Part shown: one piece after another, positions 44,493 through 52,827 of the stretch
Position numbering within the stretch: the stretch's first letter is position 1
How the letters are laid out: every line of letters begins with the position of its first letter
NCBI RefSeq assembly: GCF_013373795.3
Contig: NZ_CP088022.1
Coordinates: 7,254,001-7,318,000 of the forward strand
Length of the DNA stretch: 64,000 bases
Direction of reading: 5' to 3'
DNA from: Bradyrhizobium quebecense
Lineage (GTDB): Bacteria; Pseudomonadota; Alphaproteobacteria; Rhizobiales; Xanthobacteraceae
The notes under the pieces: generated by a model
The model's database searches: none
What the model was told of the DNA's origin: nothing
The model's input: the letters and a program-made list of their open reading frames with translations, nothing else
Position numbers and translations under genes: made by a program

Positions 44493-44508
44493 TGTGACCT
44501 CTCACACA
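44493..44508. promoter_or_regulatory. Crp-like site TGTGA-N6-ACACA upstream of crp
   Basis: One mismatch to the CRP consensus with N6 spacing; it can also be read as TGTGA-CCTC-TCACA with N4. 68 bp before the Crp start at 44577 and 127 bp before the divergent asmA start. Suggests autoregulation and shared control. Confidence 0.5.
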
Positions 44509-44576
44509 CTCTTATGAGGGTGATTGTTGCTAACCGGGCGGAGGGGACCGCTCGGATGGATTTGGAAGGCAATACA

Positions 44577-45251
44577 ATGAGCAAACAGGCCGAATTTGCG
44601 GTCATTCTGAAAATGAACCCGATGTTCGCCGATCTCGGTGCGGACGAATTGGCGCGCCTTTCGGGCCTCTGCCACACCCAGCAGCTCGCCACCGGCGAAG
44701 TGCTGTTCCAGAAAGGCGATCCCGGCGACGCCCTGTTTGGGGTGCGCCGCGGCCAGATGCGCATCGAAACCGGTGCCTCCGACGGCAGCCGGCTCACCCT
44801 GAACTTCATGGGATCCGGCGACCTGTTCGGCGAAGTCGCCGTCCTCGACGGTCAGGAGCGCACCGCGGATGCGACCGCGGGCGAGCCCACCGAATTGTTC
44901 GTCCTGCGGCGGGAAGATTTCCTGGGCTTCCTCGAGCGCGAGCCGAAGGTCGCGGTCCGCCTGATCGAATTGCTGTGCCAGCGCATCCGCTGGCAGAGCG
45001 AGCGGATGGAAGAATCCGTGCTGCAACCGTTGCCGGTCCGGCTCGCACGCCGGCTGTGCGCGCTGGCTGAGGATTTCGGTTCCGAGGTGCATATCTCGCA
45101 GGAACAGCTCGGCATCTTCGTCGGCGCGGCGCGCGAGAGCGTCAACCGGCAGCTGCAGACCTGGCGCAAGGACGGCATCGTCGACCTGCAGCGCGGTCGG
45201 ATCATGCTGCACAACATGACCAAGCTGACGGCGGTCGCACGCAACGACTAA
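44577..45251 (+). CDS. Crp-type cAMP receptor regulator
   Basis: 224 residues from ATG 44577, after GGAAGGCAATACA; an in-frame ATG at 44556 with GGAGGGG is also possible. The beta-roll carries an intact cyclic-nucleotide cassette, FGEVAVLDGQERTADATA near residues 85-102, matching the Glu, Arg and Thr/Ser contacts of E. coli CRP. The HTH is ISQEQLGIFVGAARESVNRQ; R-E-x-V-x-R matches the CRP recognition helix that reads TGTGA. This is the only one of three Crp/Fnr proteins in the window with both features. A Crp-like site lies in its own promoter. Confidence 0.9.
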   Translation: MSKQAEFAVILKMNPMFADLGADELARLSGLCHTQQLATGEVLFQKGDPGDALFGVRRGQMRIETGASDGSRLTLNFMGSGDLFGEVAVLDGQERTADATAGEPTELFVLRREDFLGFLEREPKVAVRLIELLCQRIRWQSERMEESVLQPLPVRLARRLCALAEDFGSEVHISQEQLGIFVGAARESVNRQLQTWRKDGIVDLQRGRIMLHNMTKLTAVARND

Positions 45252-45329
45252 CACGCAACGACTAAACGATTGCATGCAACGCGCGCGCGAGGATCGCCGT
45301 CCTCTCGCGCGCCTTGCTTGCGAATGTTG

Positions 45330-45480
45330 ACGCACTCCTGCCTAAAAGACTTGCTTGCATGACGAGGCGGGTATCGCTTTCATCCGCGTGCCGGTCCTTG
45401 GGGTGACACCCAGCCTTGCTGGCCTCACGCCATCCACCTGCAAACCCCTGCGGTCTTTCCCGTTGACCGCAGGGGTTTTG
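45330..45480 (+). ncRNA. Candidate small RNA ending in a strong terminator
   Basis: The 258 bp between crp and the convergent araC gene hold no open frame of note but show ordered structure: a hairpin CCAGC-CTT-GCTGG (45410-45422) within outer arms GGGGTGA/TCACGCC (45400-45431), then a perfect terminator hairpin ending at 45479. A -35-like TTGACG is at 45327-45332, though the -10 is weak. It could instead be the structured 3' end of the crp message. The 5' end is a guess. Confidence 0.4.
45442..45479 (+). terminator. Strong intrinsic terminator
   Basis: AAACCCCTGCGGTC pairs exactly with GACCGCAGGGGTTT around a nine-base loop and is followed by T; the A-run on the other side makes it potentially bidirectional, serving both the plus-strand transcript and the araC gene ending at 45510. 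Confidence 0.88.
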
Positions 45481-45509
45481 CGTTCCGCGGGTGCGTGAGG
45501 CGAATTCGC

Positions 45510-46415
45510 CTACCTCATCACCACTTCGGGATTGGCCCAGCGCAGATACTGGCGCGGCGCGGCGCCGAGCTCGCGCTTGAACATCGCTGCGAAAGCACTC
45601 GGGCTGTCATAGCCGACGTCGAGCGCGACGCAGGTGACGGCTTCGCCGGCGCCGAGCCGCGCCAGCGCTTCGAGCAGCCGCACCCGCTGGCGCCAGGCCG
45701 CAAAGCTCTGTCCGGTCTCGCGGCGGAACAGGCGCGTCAAGGTCCGCCGGCTGAGCTGGCTACGATCGGCCCATTGGTCGAGCGTCAGATCGGAACTCGG
45801 GTCGACCAGCACCGCTTCGCAGATCGCGGCGAGCCGTGGATCGGGCGGCACCTGCACATGCAGCGACACTTCGGGCATCCTGCCGATCTCATCGAGCAGG
45901 AAATCGACCAGCCGGCCGTCGCGCCCTTCCGGGTCGTAACGGGTCGGCATATGCACCGCTTCTTCCATCAGCGCTTCGACCAGTGCGGAGACCCTGATCA
46001 GGCGGCAGGTTGCCGGCGCATTCCGCACGCGATCCGGCGTGACATAGATGGTCTGGATCTCGACCTCGCCCCATGCTCGCGACTGGTGCGCGACGCCGGC
46101 CGGAATCCATAGACCATGGCCGGGCGGCACGACGAAATGGCCGCGCTCGGTCATCATCGAGGTCACGCCTGCGGTCTGCAGGATGAATTGATCGCGTCGA
46201 TGCGCGTGTCGCGCGCTCGTGCTTTCGTTTGGATAAGAGGCCGCCATGGCGGCGAGCGGCCGTTCGACCTGTTGCAATTGTCCGGCATAATGCGCGGCGG
46301 CTACGGGACCGGCTTGCTTGCGGCACACGCGCAAACCGGCGGTGTCATTTCGTCGCGCTGCGACTTTCAAGTGTCGTGAGCTCCTGATCGATCGTCGTTT
46401 TCGCAGGGTGCTCAT
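45510..46415 (-). CDS. AraC-family regulator with cupin sensor
   Basis: 301 residues. N-terminal cupin-like sensor (ESTSARHAHRRDQFILQTAG; GHGLWIPAGVAHQSRAW) and C-terminal double HTH (LTLDQWADRSQLSRRTLTRL; VTCVALDVGYDSPSAFAAMF, ending in the typical LGAAPRQYLR). Divergent from the peptide ABC operon at 46557, 141 bp away, which is its probable target. The start is open: ATG 46415 has only GGAAG nearby, and a later in-frame ATG near 46247 would still leave the whole cupin. Confidence 0.87.
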   Translation of the reverse strand: MSTLRKRRSIRSSRHLKVAARRNDTAGLRVCRKQAGPVAAAHYAGQLQQVERPLAAMAASYPNESTSARHAHRRDQFILQTAGVTSMMTERGHFVVPPGHGLWIPAGVAHQSRAWGEVEIQTIYVTPDRVRNAPATCRLIRVSALVEALMEEAVHMPTRYDPEGRDGRLVDFLLDEIGRMPEVSLHVQVPPDPRLAAICEAVLVDPSSDLTLDQWADRSQLSRRTLTRLFRRETGQSFAAWRQRVRLLEALARLGAGEAVTCVALDVGYDSPSAFAAMFKRELGAAPRQYLRWANPEVVMR

Positions 46416-46423
46416 GCATCTTC

Positions 46424-46439
46424 CGGGCCAATTGGCCCG
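46424..46439. promoter_or_regulatory. 16-bp perfect palindrome in the araC/ABC divergent promoter
   Basis: CGGGCCAATTGGCCCG, 8 bp from the AraC start and 117 bp from the binding protein start. Possible operator, although AraC proteins more often bind direct repeats. Confidence 0.4.
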
Positions 46440-46556
46440 ATCGCGATGGTTGTTGTCCCCAATCAGGTAGCGCGGGATACGGCGTTTGGCAACAATGCCT
46501 CACCCCGCGACATTCGCCGAAATCGAATGCCTGACGCGCGGCGACGGAGAGGTCCG

Positions 46557-48134
46557 ATGAACAGACGCGAATTCACCAAGGCGATGCTGGCCTGCGGTGC
46601 AGCCATCCCGTTCGGCATCACGCGGGCGGCGGGCCAGACCCGCGGTGGAACGCTCAACACCATCATCCAGCCGGAGCCGCCGGTTCTGGTGACGGCGCTG
46701 AACCAGCAGCAGCCGACCCTGACGCTCGGCGGCAAGATCTATGAAGGCCTGCTGAAATACGGCGCCGACCTCAAGCCGATGCCCGGCATGGCGCAGTCCT
46801 GGGAGATCTCGCCCGACGGCCTGACCTACACATTCAAGCTGTTTCCGGGGATCACCTTCCACGACGGCAAGCCGATGACCTCGGAGGACGTGGTCTTCAG
46901 CTGCATGAAGCTGCTGGTGGAGACGCATCCGCGCGCGCGGCAGAACTTCGCACGCGTGGCATCGGCCGAAGCGCCCGATCCGCTCACCGTCGTGTTCAAG
47001 CTGAAGCAGCCGTTCGCGCCGTTCATCGGCTGTTTCGACTGCACGTCCGCGCCGATCGTGCCCAAGCATATCTACGAAGGCACCGACTATCGCAAGAACC
47101 CGGAGAACGACAAGGCGATCGGCACCGGCCCCTTCAAGCTGAAGGAATGGGTGCGCGGCTCGCATGTTCACCTCGTCCGCCACGACGGCTACTATCTGAA
47201 GGACGAGCCCTATCTCGACGAGATCGTCTACCGCGTGATTCCCGATGCGGCGTCGCGTGCGCTCGCGCTCGAGAACGGCACCGTGCAGCTGGTGCAATGG
47301 TCCGACGTCGAATTCTATGACGTGCAGCGCTTCAAGGCGCAGAAGAACCTCGAATTCACCACCAAGGGCTACGAGTATTTCGCGCCGCACCAGTGGCTCG
47401 AAATGAACAACCGCATCGCGCCGATGAACGACAAGCGGTTCCGGCAGGCGGTGATGCACCTGATCGACCGCGAGGCGTTCAGCAAGCGCGTGTATTTCGG
47501 CAATGCCAAGGTTGCGACCGGCCCGGTCTCATCGAAGACGCGGTTCTACGATCCGAACGTGAAGCGCTACGAGTTCTCGGTCGACAAGGCCAAGGCGCTG
47601 CTTGACGACATGGGACTGAAGGTTGGCGCCAACGGCAAGCGGGCCGAGATCAAATACATCGTGCCGCCCTATGGCGAGTCCTATCAGCGCGCCGGTGAAT
47701 TCTTTCGCCAGAGCTTTGCACGCGTCGGCATCGACCTCGTGCTGGTCGGCACCGACATGGCCGGCTGGGCCGAGAAGGTCGGCAACTGGGATTACGAGAT
47801 GACCCAGAACCTGCTCTACCAGCTTGGCGATCCCGCGCTCGGCGTGGCACGCACCTATATTTCGTCGAACATCAAGAAGGGCATCCTGTTCTCGAACACG
47901 CAAGGCTACTCGAATCCCGAGGTCGACAAACTGTTCGACGAGGCCGCCATCACGCTCGACGAAGCCAAGCGCCAGGAGCTCTACAGCAAGGTGCAGCAGA
48001 TCCTGGTCGAGGATGTACCGGTGGCCTGGACGCTCGAGATCGAATATCCCATCATCTACGACAAGGCGTTCAAGAACATCGTGACGACGGGCATTGGCTC
48101 GCACGAAACCTTCGGGTCGGTCTACAAATCGTGA
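46557..48134 (+). CDS. Peptide/nickel-type ABC transporter substrate-binding protein (SBP family 5)
   Basis: 525 residues from ATG 46557, after GGAGAGGTCCG. Tat-like signal (MNRREFTKAMLACGAAIPFG), then the family 5 fold: GGKIYEGLLKYGADLKPMPG, LFPGITFHDGKPMTSEDVVF and GTGPFKLKEW are standard landmarks. Binds peptides or similar solutes in the periplasm for delivery to the permeases encoded next. Its stop overlaps the start of the first permease gene. Ligand not deducible. Confidence 0.92.
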   Translation: MNRREFTKAMLACGAAIPFGITRAAGQTRGGTLNTIIQPEPPVLVTALNQQQPTLTLGGKIYEGLLKYGADLKPMPGMAQSWEISPDGLTYTFKLFPGITFHDGKPMTSEDVVFSCMKLLVETHPRARQNFARVASAEAPDPLTVVFKLKQPFAPFIGCFDCTSAPIVPKHIYEGTDYRKNPENDKAIGTGPFKLKEWVRGSHVHLVRHDGYYLKDEPYLDEIVYRVIPDAASRALALENGTVQLVQWSDVEFYDVQRFKAQKNLEFTTKGYEYFAPHQWLEMNNRIAPMNDKRFRQAVMHLIDREAFSKRVYFGNAKVATGPVSSKTRFYDPNVKRYEFSVDKAKALLDDMGLKVGANGKRAEIKYIVPPYGESYQRAGEFFRQSFARVGIDLVLVGTDMAGWAEKVGNWDYEMTQNLLYQLGDPALGVARTYISSNIKKGILFSNTQGYSNPEVDKLFDEAAITLDEAKRQELYSKVQQILVEDVPVAWTLEIEYPIIYDKAFKNIVTTGIGSHETFGSVYKS

Positions 48135-49132
48135 CCCGGCTCGGGAGCGCAGCGGCGATCGGGCTCCAGGCGATCAGCCGCATCGCCCAGCTCGTCGCGG
48201 TGATCCTCGTCATCGCGACGTTCAACTTCGTGTTGGTGCGGGCCGCCCCCGGCGACCCGGCCCAGGTGATGGCCGGGCAGTCCGGCGCGTCCGATCCAAA
48301 ACTGCTCGACGATCTGCGCAAGGAGTACGGGCTCGACAAGCCGTACTTCGTGCAACTCGTGAGCCACCTCGGCCGCGTCGTCAGGCTCGATCTCGGCTAT
48401 TCCTATCGCCAGCGCCGTCCGGTCGTCGATCTGATCCTCGAACGGCTTCCGGCGACGCTCTTGCTGACGGTCACGGCGTTCTGTCTCGCGCTCCTGATCG
48501 GCACCGCGCTCGGCGCGCTGGCGGGGCTCGCGGCCGGCAGCGTTCTCGACACGGTGTTCACCGTGCTCTCGCTCGTGCTCTATGCGACGCCGGTGTTCTG
48601 GCTCGGCCTGATGCTGGTGCTGGTGTTCTCGGTGACGCTCGGCTGGCTGCCGCCGTTCGGCTACGAGACCATCAACGTCCAGCTCTCGCCGATCGAGCAC
48701 GCGCTCGACATCATGAAGCACATGATCATGCCGGTGACCTCGCTGGCGGCGATTTATCTCGCGATCTATGCGCGACTGATGCGGTCCTCGATCATCGAGG
48801 TCGCGCAACAGGATTTCATCAAGACGGCGCGCGCCAAGGGCCTGTCCGGAACGCGGATCGTCGTCGGCCACATGCTGCGCAATGCGCTGGTGCCGGTCGT
48901 CACCGTCGCCGGCATGCAGGCCGGCGCGCTGGTCGGCGGCGCCGTGGTGATCGAGACGGTGTTTGCCTGGCCCGGCCTCGGCCGCCTGACCTTCGAGGCC
49001 CTGCTGCAACGCGACTATCCCGTCCTGCTCGGCATCTTCCTGATCCTCTCGATCGTCGTGATCGCGCTCAACCTTTTGACCGACCTGGTCTACCGGCTGA
49101 TCGATCCGCGCATGACCACGGGAGCGGCGTGA
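48131..49132 (+). CDS. Peptide ABC transporter permease, DppB type
   Basis: 333 residues, six predicted membrane segments, and the cytoplasmic EAA loop ARAKGLSGTRIVVGHMLRNA. GTG start whose GTGA overlaps the TGA of the binding protein gene, indicating translational coupling. NVQLSPIEHALDIMKHMIMP and VYRLIDPRMTTG at the C-terminus are typical of this subunit. It forms the channel with the next gene product. Confidence 0.92.
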   Translation: MTRLGSAAAIGLQAISRIAQLVAVILVIATFNFVLVRAAPGDPAQVMAGQSGASDPKLLDDLRKEYGLDKPYFVQLVSHLGRVVRLDLGYSYRQRRPVVDLILERLPATLLLTVTAFCLALLIGTALGALAGLAAGSVLDTVFTVLSLVLYATPVFWLGLMLVLVFSVTLGWLPPFGYETINVQLSPIEHALDIMKHMIMPVTSLAAIYLAIYARLMRSSIIEVAQQDFIKTARAKGLSGTRIVVGHMLRNALVPVVTVAGMQAGALVGGAVVIETVFAWPGLGRLTFEALLQRDYPVLLGIFLILSIVVIALNLLTDLVYRLIDPRMTTGAA

Positions 49133-49965
49133 TGGAGACGGTGCGCGCCTTCTTGCGTCATCCCAGCGGCATGATCGGGCTTGTCCTGCTGCTCGTCGTC
49201 GTTGTCGTCGCGATCATCGCGCCGATCGTGTTTCCGGTCTCGCCCTGGGAGATGGTCGGTGCGCCGTTCACGCCGCCCGGCGAGGACGGGCTGTGGCTCG
49301 GCGGCGATACGCTCGGCCGCGATGTCGCGGCCGGCGTCGCCTATGGCGCGCGCGTCTCGCTGCTGATCGGCATCGCGTCCGCGCTCGCGGCGATGGCGAT
49401 CGGCGTCGTGGTCGGCGCGATCTCAGGCTATTTCGGCGGCAAGGTCGATCTGGTGTTGATGCGGATGACGGAACTGTTCCAGACCATCCCGGCCTTCGTG
49501 CTGGCCATCCTGCTGGTCGCGACCTTCAATCCGTCGCTCCTGACGATCATCCTGACCATTGGGGCGGTGAGCTGGCCGCCGCTGGCGCGGTTGACGCGCG
49601 CCGAGTTCCTGCGCCTGCGCCATCGTGAGTTCGTCGAGGCCGCGTTGTGCCAGGGCGAGCGCACCTGGCGCATCGTGCTCGGCCACATCCTGCCGAACGC
49701 GATCTCACCGATCCTGGTCGTGACGTCGCTGACGGTGGCGACCGCGATCCTGTTGGAGAGCGCGCTGTCCTTCATGGGGCTCGGCGATCCCAATTTGATG
49801 TCGTGGGGCTTCATGATCGGCGCGGGGCGCACTGCAATCCGCAATGCGTGGTGGATGAGCGTGTTTCCCGGCCTTGCCATTCTCGTCACCGTGCTGGCGA
49901 TCAACCTGTTCGGCGAGGGCCTGTCCGATGTCCTCAACCCGCGCGTCTCGAGGCGCCGGTCATGA
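49132..49965 (+). CDS. Peptide ABC transporter permease, DppC type
   Basis: 277 residues starting at ATG 49132, which shares one base with the previous stop. The N-terminal membrane helix (MIGLVLLLVVVVVAIIAPIV) is followed by HWLG-like DGLWLGGDTLGRDVAAGVAY and the EAA loop ALCQGERTWRIVLGHILPNA. The C-terminus LFGEGLSDVLNPRV is characteristic. Pairs with the DppB-type subunit. Its TGA overlaps the ATG of the ATPase gene. Confidence 0.92.
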   Translation: METVRAFLRHPSGMIGLVLLLVVVVVAIIAPIVFPVSPWEMVGAPFTPPGEDGLWLGGDTLGRDVAAGVAYGARVSLLIGIASALAAMAIGVVVGAISGYFGGKVDLVLMRMTELFQTIPAFVLAILLVATFNPSLLTIILTIGAVSWPPLARLTRAEFLRLRHREFVEAALCQGERTWRIVLGHILPNAISPILVVTSLTVATAILLESALSFMGLGDPNLMSWGFMIGAGRTAIRNAWWMSVFPGLAILVTVLAINLFGEGLSDVLNPRVSRRRS

Positions 49966-51665
49966 GCGAAGCCATGCAGGCCAGCGCGCCGGTTCTCGCC
50001 GTCGATCGCCTCTCGATCGCGCTCCCGAAGGGCGGTGACCGGCCCCTTGCAGTCGAGAACGTCTCCTTTGAGATCAAGCCGAACGAGGTCGTTTGCCTGG
50101 TCGGCGAATCCGGCTCCGGCAAGTCGATGATCGCCCATGCGGTGCTGCAGCTGTTGCCGCGGGGCGTCGACATCGTGTCGGGCGCCGTGACGGTCGCGGG
50201 GCAGGATCCGTCGAAGCTCGACGGCCGTGGCCTTCGGAACTTGCGCGGCGGCAATGCCGCGATGATCTTTCAGGAGCCATTGTCCTCGCTCAATCCGCTC
50301 AAACGCGTCGGCAAGCAGATCGAGGAGATGATTCTGGCGCACCAGCGGCCTGTGCCATCGATGGCGGAAGTCCGCGAGCGGGTGCAGACGCTGCTGACGC
50401 AGGTCGGGCTGCCGAGTCCTCAACTGCTGGAAAAGAGCTATCCGTTCGAGCTGTCCGGCGGTCAGCGCCAGCGCGTGATGATCGCGATGGCGATGGCCAA
50501 CCGGCCCGCGCTGCTGATCGCGGATGAGCCGACGACCGCGCTCGATGTCACGACCCAGCGCCAGATCCTGCGCCTGATCGACGATCTCCGGCGCGAGCGC
50601 GGCATGGGCGTGCTGCTGATCACCCATGATTTCGGCGTCGTCGCCGACGTCGCCGACCGCGTCGTGGTGTTGCGCCATGGCAAGGTGGTCGAGCAGGGCA
50701 CGGCCAGTGAGGTGCTGCGCAATCCACAGGCCGCCTACACGCGCGAATTGATCGACGCGGTGCCGAAGGCGCGGCTCGCCGACATCCATGACACGATCGT
50801 GCGACCGGAGCCGCTACTGGACGTCGTCGGCCTGCAGAAGACCTTTCGGGTCAAGCGCGGCTGGTTGCAGCCGCCGCGTGAGGTGGTCGCCGCGGAGGGC
50901 ATCTCGCTGACGCTGCACGAGGGCGAGACGCTGGCGATCGTCGGGGAATCCGGTTCCGGAAAATCGACGCTCGGGCGCATGATCATGCGGCTCACCGAGC
51001 CGGATGCCGGCGCCATCCGTTTCGGCGGCGCCGATCTCCGGCAGTTGCGTGGTGAAGCGTTGCGCCAGGCGCGGCGGCAGCTTCAGATCGTGTTCCAGGA
51101 TCCGTTTGCCAGTCTCGATCCGCGCCAGAAGGTCGGCGATGCCATCGCGCGCGGGCCGATGGCCTACGGCACCTCGCGCGCCGAGGCGATGGCGCAGGCG
51201 AGGAAATTGCTGGTCCGGGTCGGATTGTCGGAGGCCGCCGCGGGTCGCTATCCGCACGAATTCTCCGGCGGCCAGCGCCAGCGCATCTGCATCGCGCGGG
51301 CGCTCGCGCTGAAACCGCGGGTCTTGATCGCCGACGAGGCGGTGTCGGCGCTCGACGTCTCGGTGCAGGCCCAGGTGCTGGGACTGCTCGCCGAGCTGCG
51401 CCAGGAAATGCGGCTTGCGATGATCTTCATCACCCATGATTTGCGGATCGCCGCCGAGATCGCCGACCGCGTCATCGTCCTGCAGAAAGGGCGTATCGTC
51501 GAGGAGGGCACCACGGCCGAGGTCTTCACCGCGCCGCGTCAGGCCTACACCCGCGACCTGCTCGATGCCATTCCCGGCCGCGATTTCTTCGACCAGCCGG
51601 GCTTTGCGGCCGCGGACGGCGCACGCCAGACGGCGAGGATCGATTCCGGCATCGACGCGGTATAA
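49962..51665 (+). CDS. Fused dual ATPase of the peptide ABC transporter
   Basis: 567 residues containing two complete nucleotide-binding domains, like DppD and DppF joined. Domain 1: Walker [16 protein letters not shown], signature ELSGGQRQR, Walker [14 protein letters not shown]. Domain 2 (from about 285): [42 protein letters not shown], where the second position of the usual D-E-P is Ala. Start overlaps the permease stop by ATGA. Last transport gene of the operon. Confidence 0.93.
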   Translation: MSEAMQASAPVLAVDRLSIALPKGGDRPLAVENVSFEIKPNEVVCLVGESGSGKSMIAHAVLQLLPRGVDIVSGAVTVAGQDPSKLDGRGLRNLRGGNAAMIFQEPLSSLNPLKRVGKQIEEMILAHQRPVPSMAEVRERVQTLLTQVGLPSPQLLEKSYPFELSGGQRQRVMIAMAMANRPALLIADEPTTALDVTTQRQILRLIDDLRRERGMGVLLITHDFGVVADVADRVVVLRHGKVVEQGTASEVLRNPQAAYTRELIDAVPKARLADIHDTIVRPEPLLDVVGLQKTFRVKRGWLQPPREVVAAEGISLTLHEGETLAIVGESGSGKSTLGRMIMRLTEPDAGAIRFGGADLRQLRGEALRQARRQLQIVFQDPFASLDPRQKVGDAIARGPMAYGTSRAEAMAQARKLLVRVGLSEAAAGRYPHEFSGGQRQRICIARALALKPRVLIADEAVSALDVSVQAQVLGLLAELRQEMRLAMIFITHDLRIAAEIADRVIVLQKGRIVEEGTTAEVFTAPRQAYTRDLLDAIPGRDFFDQPGFAAADGARQTARIDSGIDAV

Positions 51666-51689
51666 ACTAACAACAAAGGGAGGTTCGCT

Positions 51690-52325
51690 ATGGGTCACAA
51701 GGGCGCAGGCGGCAAGCCGCCGGTCAAGTCGCAGGAGGATCTTCGCGCGCATTTCGGGCAGTTGAGCCCACTCGCCGAGAAGAAGGTGCTCAACCATCTC
51801 GACAAGTTCTGCCGCGACTTCATCGCGCTGTCGCCGTTCCTGGTCATCGCCTCCAGCGACGGCAAGGGCCAGGCCGACGCCAGTCCGCGCGGCGATGCGC
51901 CGGGCTTCGTCTCGGTGCTCGATGACAAGACGCTGCTGATCCCGGACCGCCGCGGCAACAACCGGGTCGATACGTTCGGCAATATCCTGGCCTCGCCCGG
52001 GGTCGGCCTGATTTTCATGGTGCCGGGTATCAACGAGACGTTGCGCATCAACGGGCGAGCCGAGATCTCGCAGGAGCCGGATCTCCTGACGCCGCTGACG
52101 GTGCAGAACGTCACGCCGATCATCGGCATGAAGGTGCATGTCGATGAGACCTACTTCCATTGCGGCAAGGCGCTGATGCGCTCAAAGCTCTGGAATCCAG
52201 CCGCGCAGGTCGAGCGCCACAGTTTTCCGACGCTTGGCCGGATCATCGCCGAGCAGACCGCCGCCGTCGAGGTCGAGGTCGCCGAGAAGACGATGGAAGA
52301 GGCCTATCGCACCAGGCTCTACTGA
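51690..52325 (+). CDS. Pyridoxamine 5'-phosphate oxidase-family (PPOX-like) flavin protein
   Basis: 211 residues with the split-barrel flavin-binding pattern: PFLVIASSDGKGQADASPRG, LLIPDRRGNNRVDTFGNI and GLIFMVPGINETLRINGRAE, typical of the larger PPOX-like subgroup. It may reduce or oxidise a small molecule using FMN or F420. Strong AAAGGGAGG site. It follows the ABC operon by 24 bp and is probably part of it, hinting at a role in handling the imported compound (inference). Its last seven bases overlap the convergent gene's end. Confidence 0.85.
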   Translation: MGHKGAGGKPPVKSQEDLRAHFGQLSPLAEKKVLNHLDKFCRDFIALSPFLVIASSDGKGQADASPRGDAPGFVSVLDDKTLLIPDRRGNNRVDTFGNILASPGVGLIFMVPGINETLRINGRAEISQEPDLLTPLTVQNVTPIIGMKVHVDETYFHCGKALMRSKLWNPAAQVERHSFPTLGRIIAEQTAAVEVEVAEKTMEEAYRTRLY

Positions 52326-52741
52326 CGGCCGAGCTGGGCTGACGTGATTTGCTTCAGGAGCGCCGTATCGCCGAATTCGACGAGTTCGGCGATCTTGCCA
52401 TTTTCGAACCTGAAGAGATCGACGACCTTCGTGGTGACGGTCAGATCCCTCGGAATGAAGCGGACCGTGATGGTCGAATGCACGGCAGCGCGATCGCCGT
52501 CGACGAGGAAGCTCGTGATCTTGCGATCGATGAACTCAAAGGCCTTGATAAACTCCTCCAGCGCCTGCCTGACGTTGGCGTGCCCCTCAAAGGCCCCCGT
52601 CAAATGAAAGGCCTCCTTGTCACCGACCAGTTCGAAACTGGCATCGGGAGCAAATGCGTCCATCAACGAATTAATATGACCCTTGCCGCGAGCGTCGTAG
52701 GCCTGGGTGACCAAGCGATGTATTGCGTCCCGATCTGCCAT
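52319..52741 (-). CDS. SnoaL/NTF2-like domain protein
   Basis: 140 residues: IHRLVTQAYDARGKGHINSL at the start, then FAPDASFELVGDK and FRFENGKIAELVEFGDTALL, the cone-shaped SnoaL-like fold found in small isomerases, cyclases and many proteins of unknown role. No signal peptide. ATG at 52741 after AGGGGCTCCCT. Convergent with and overlapping the PPOX-like gene by 7 bp. Confidence 0.85.
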   Translation of the reverse strand: MADRDAIHRLVTQAYDARGKGHINSLMDAFAPDASFELVGDKEAFHLTGAFEGHANVRQALEEFIKAFEFIDRKITSFLVDGDRAAVHSTITVRFIPRDLTVTTKVVDLFRFENGKIAELVEFGDTALLKQITSAQLGRQ

Positions 52742-52827
52742 AGGGAGCCCCTCTCTTCGGTCTGAAAGGCAGGTAATCTACCACATCGCGAACACGATAG
52801 GATCGACAACTTTTGGGAGGCCTCGGT

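Noticed and set aside
42290..44497. 735-codon open frame antisense to asmA, and similar ones antisense to the RND pump (53710-55983) and oligopeptidase (22819-25284)
   Set aside because: Low-complexity translations without domains, fully covered by well-supported genes on the other strand.
48094..49131. Upstream extension of the second permease frame through the DppB-type gene
   Set aside because: It is an out-of-frame shadow of the first permease; the true start is the ATG at 49132.
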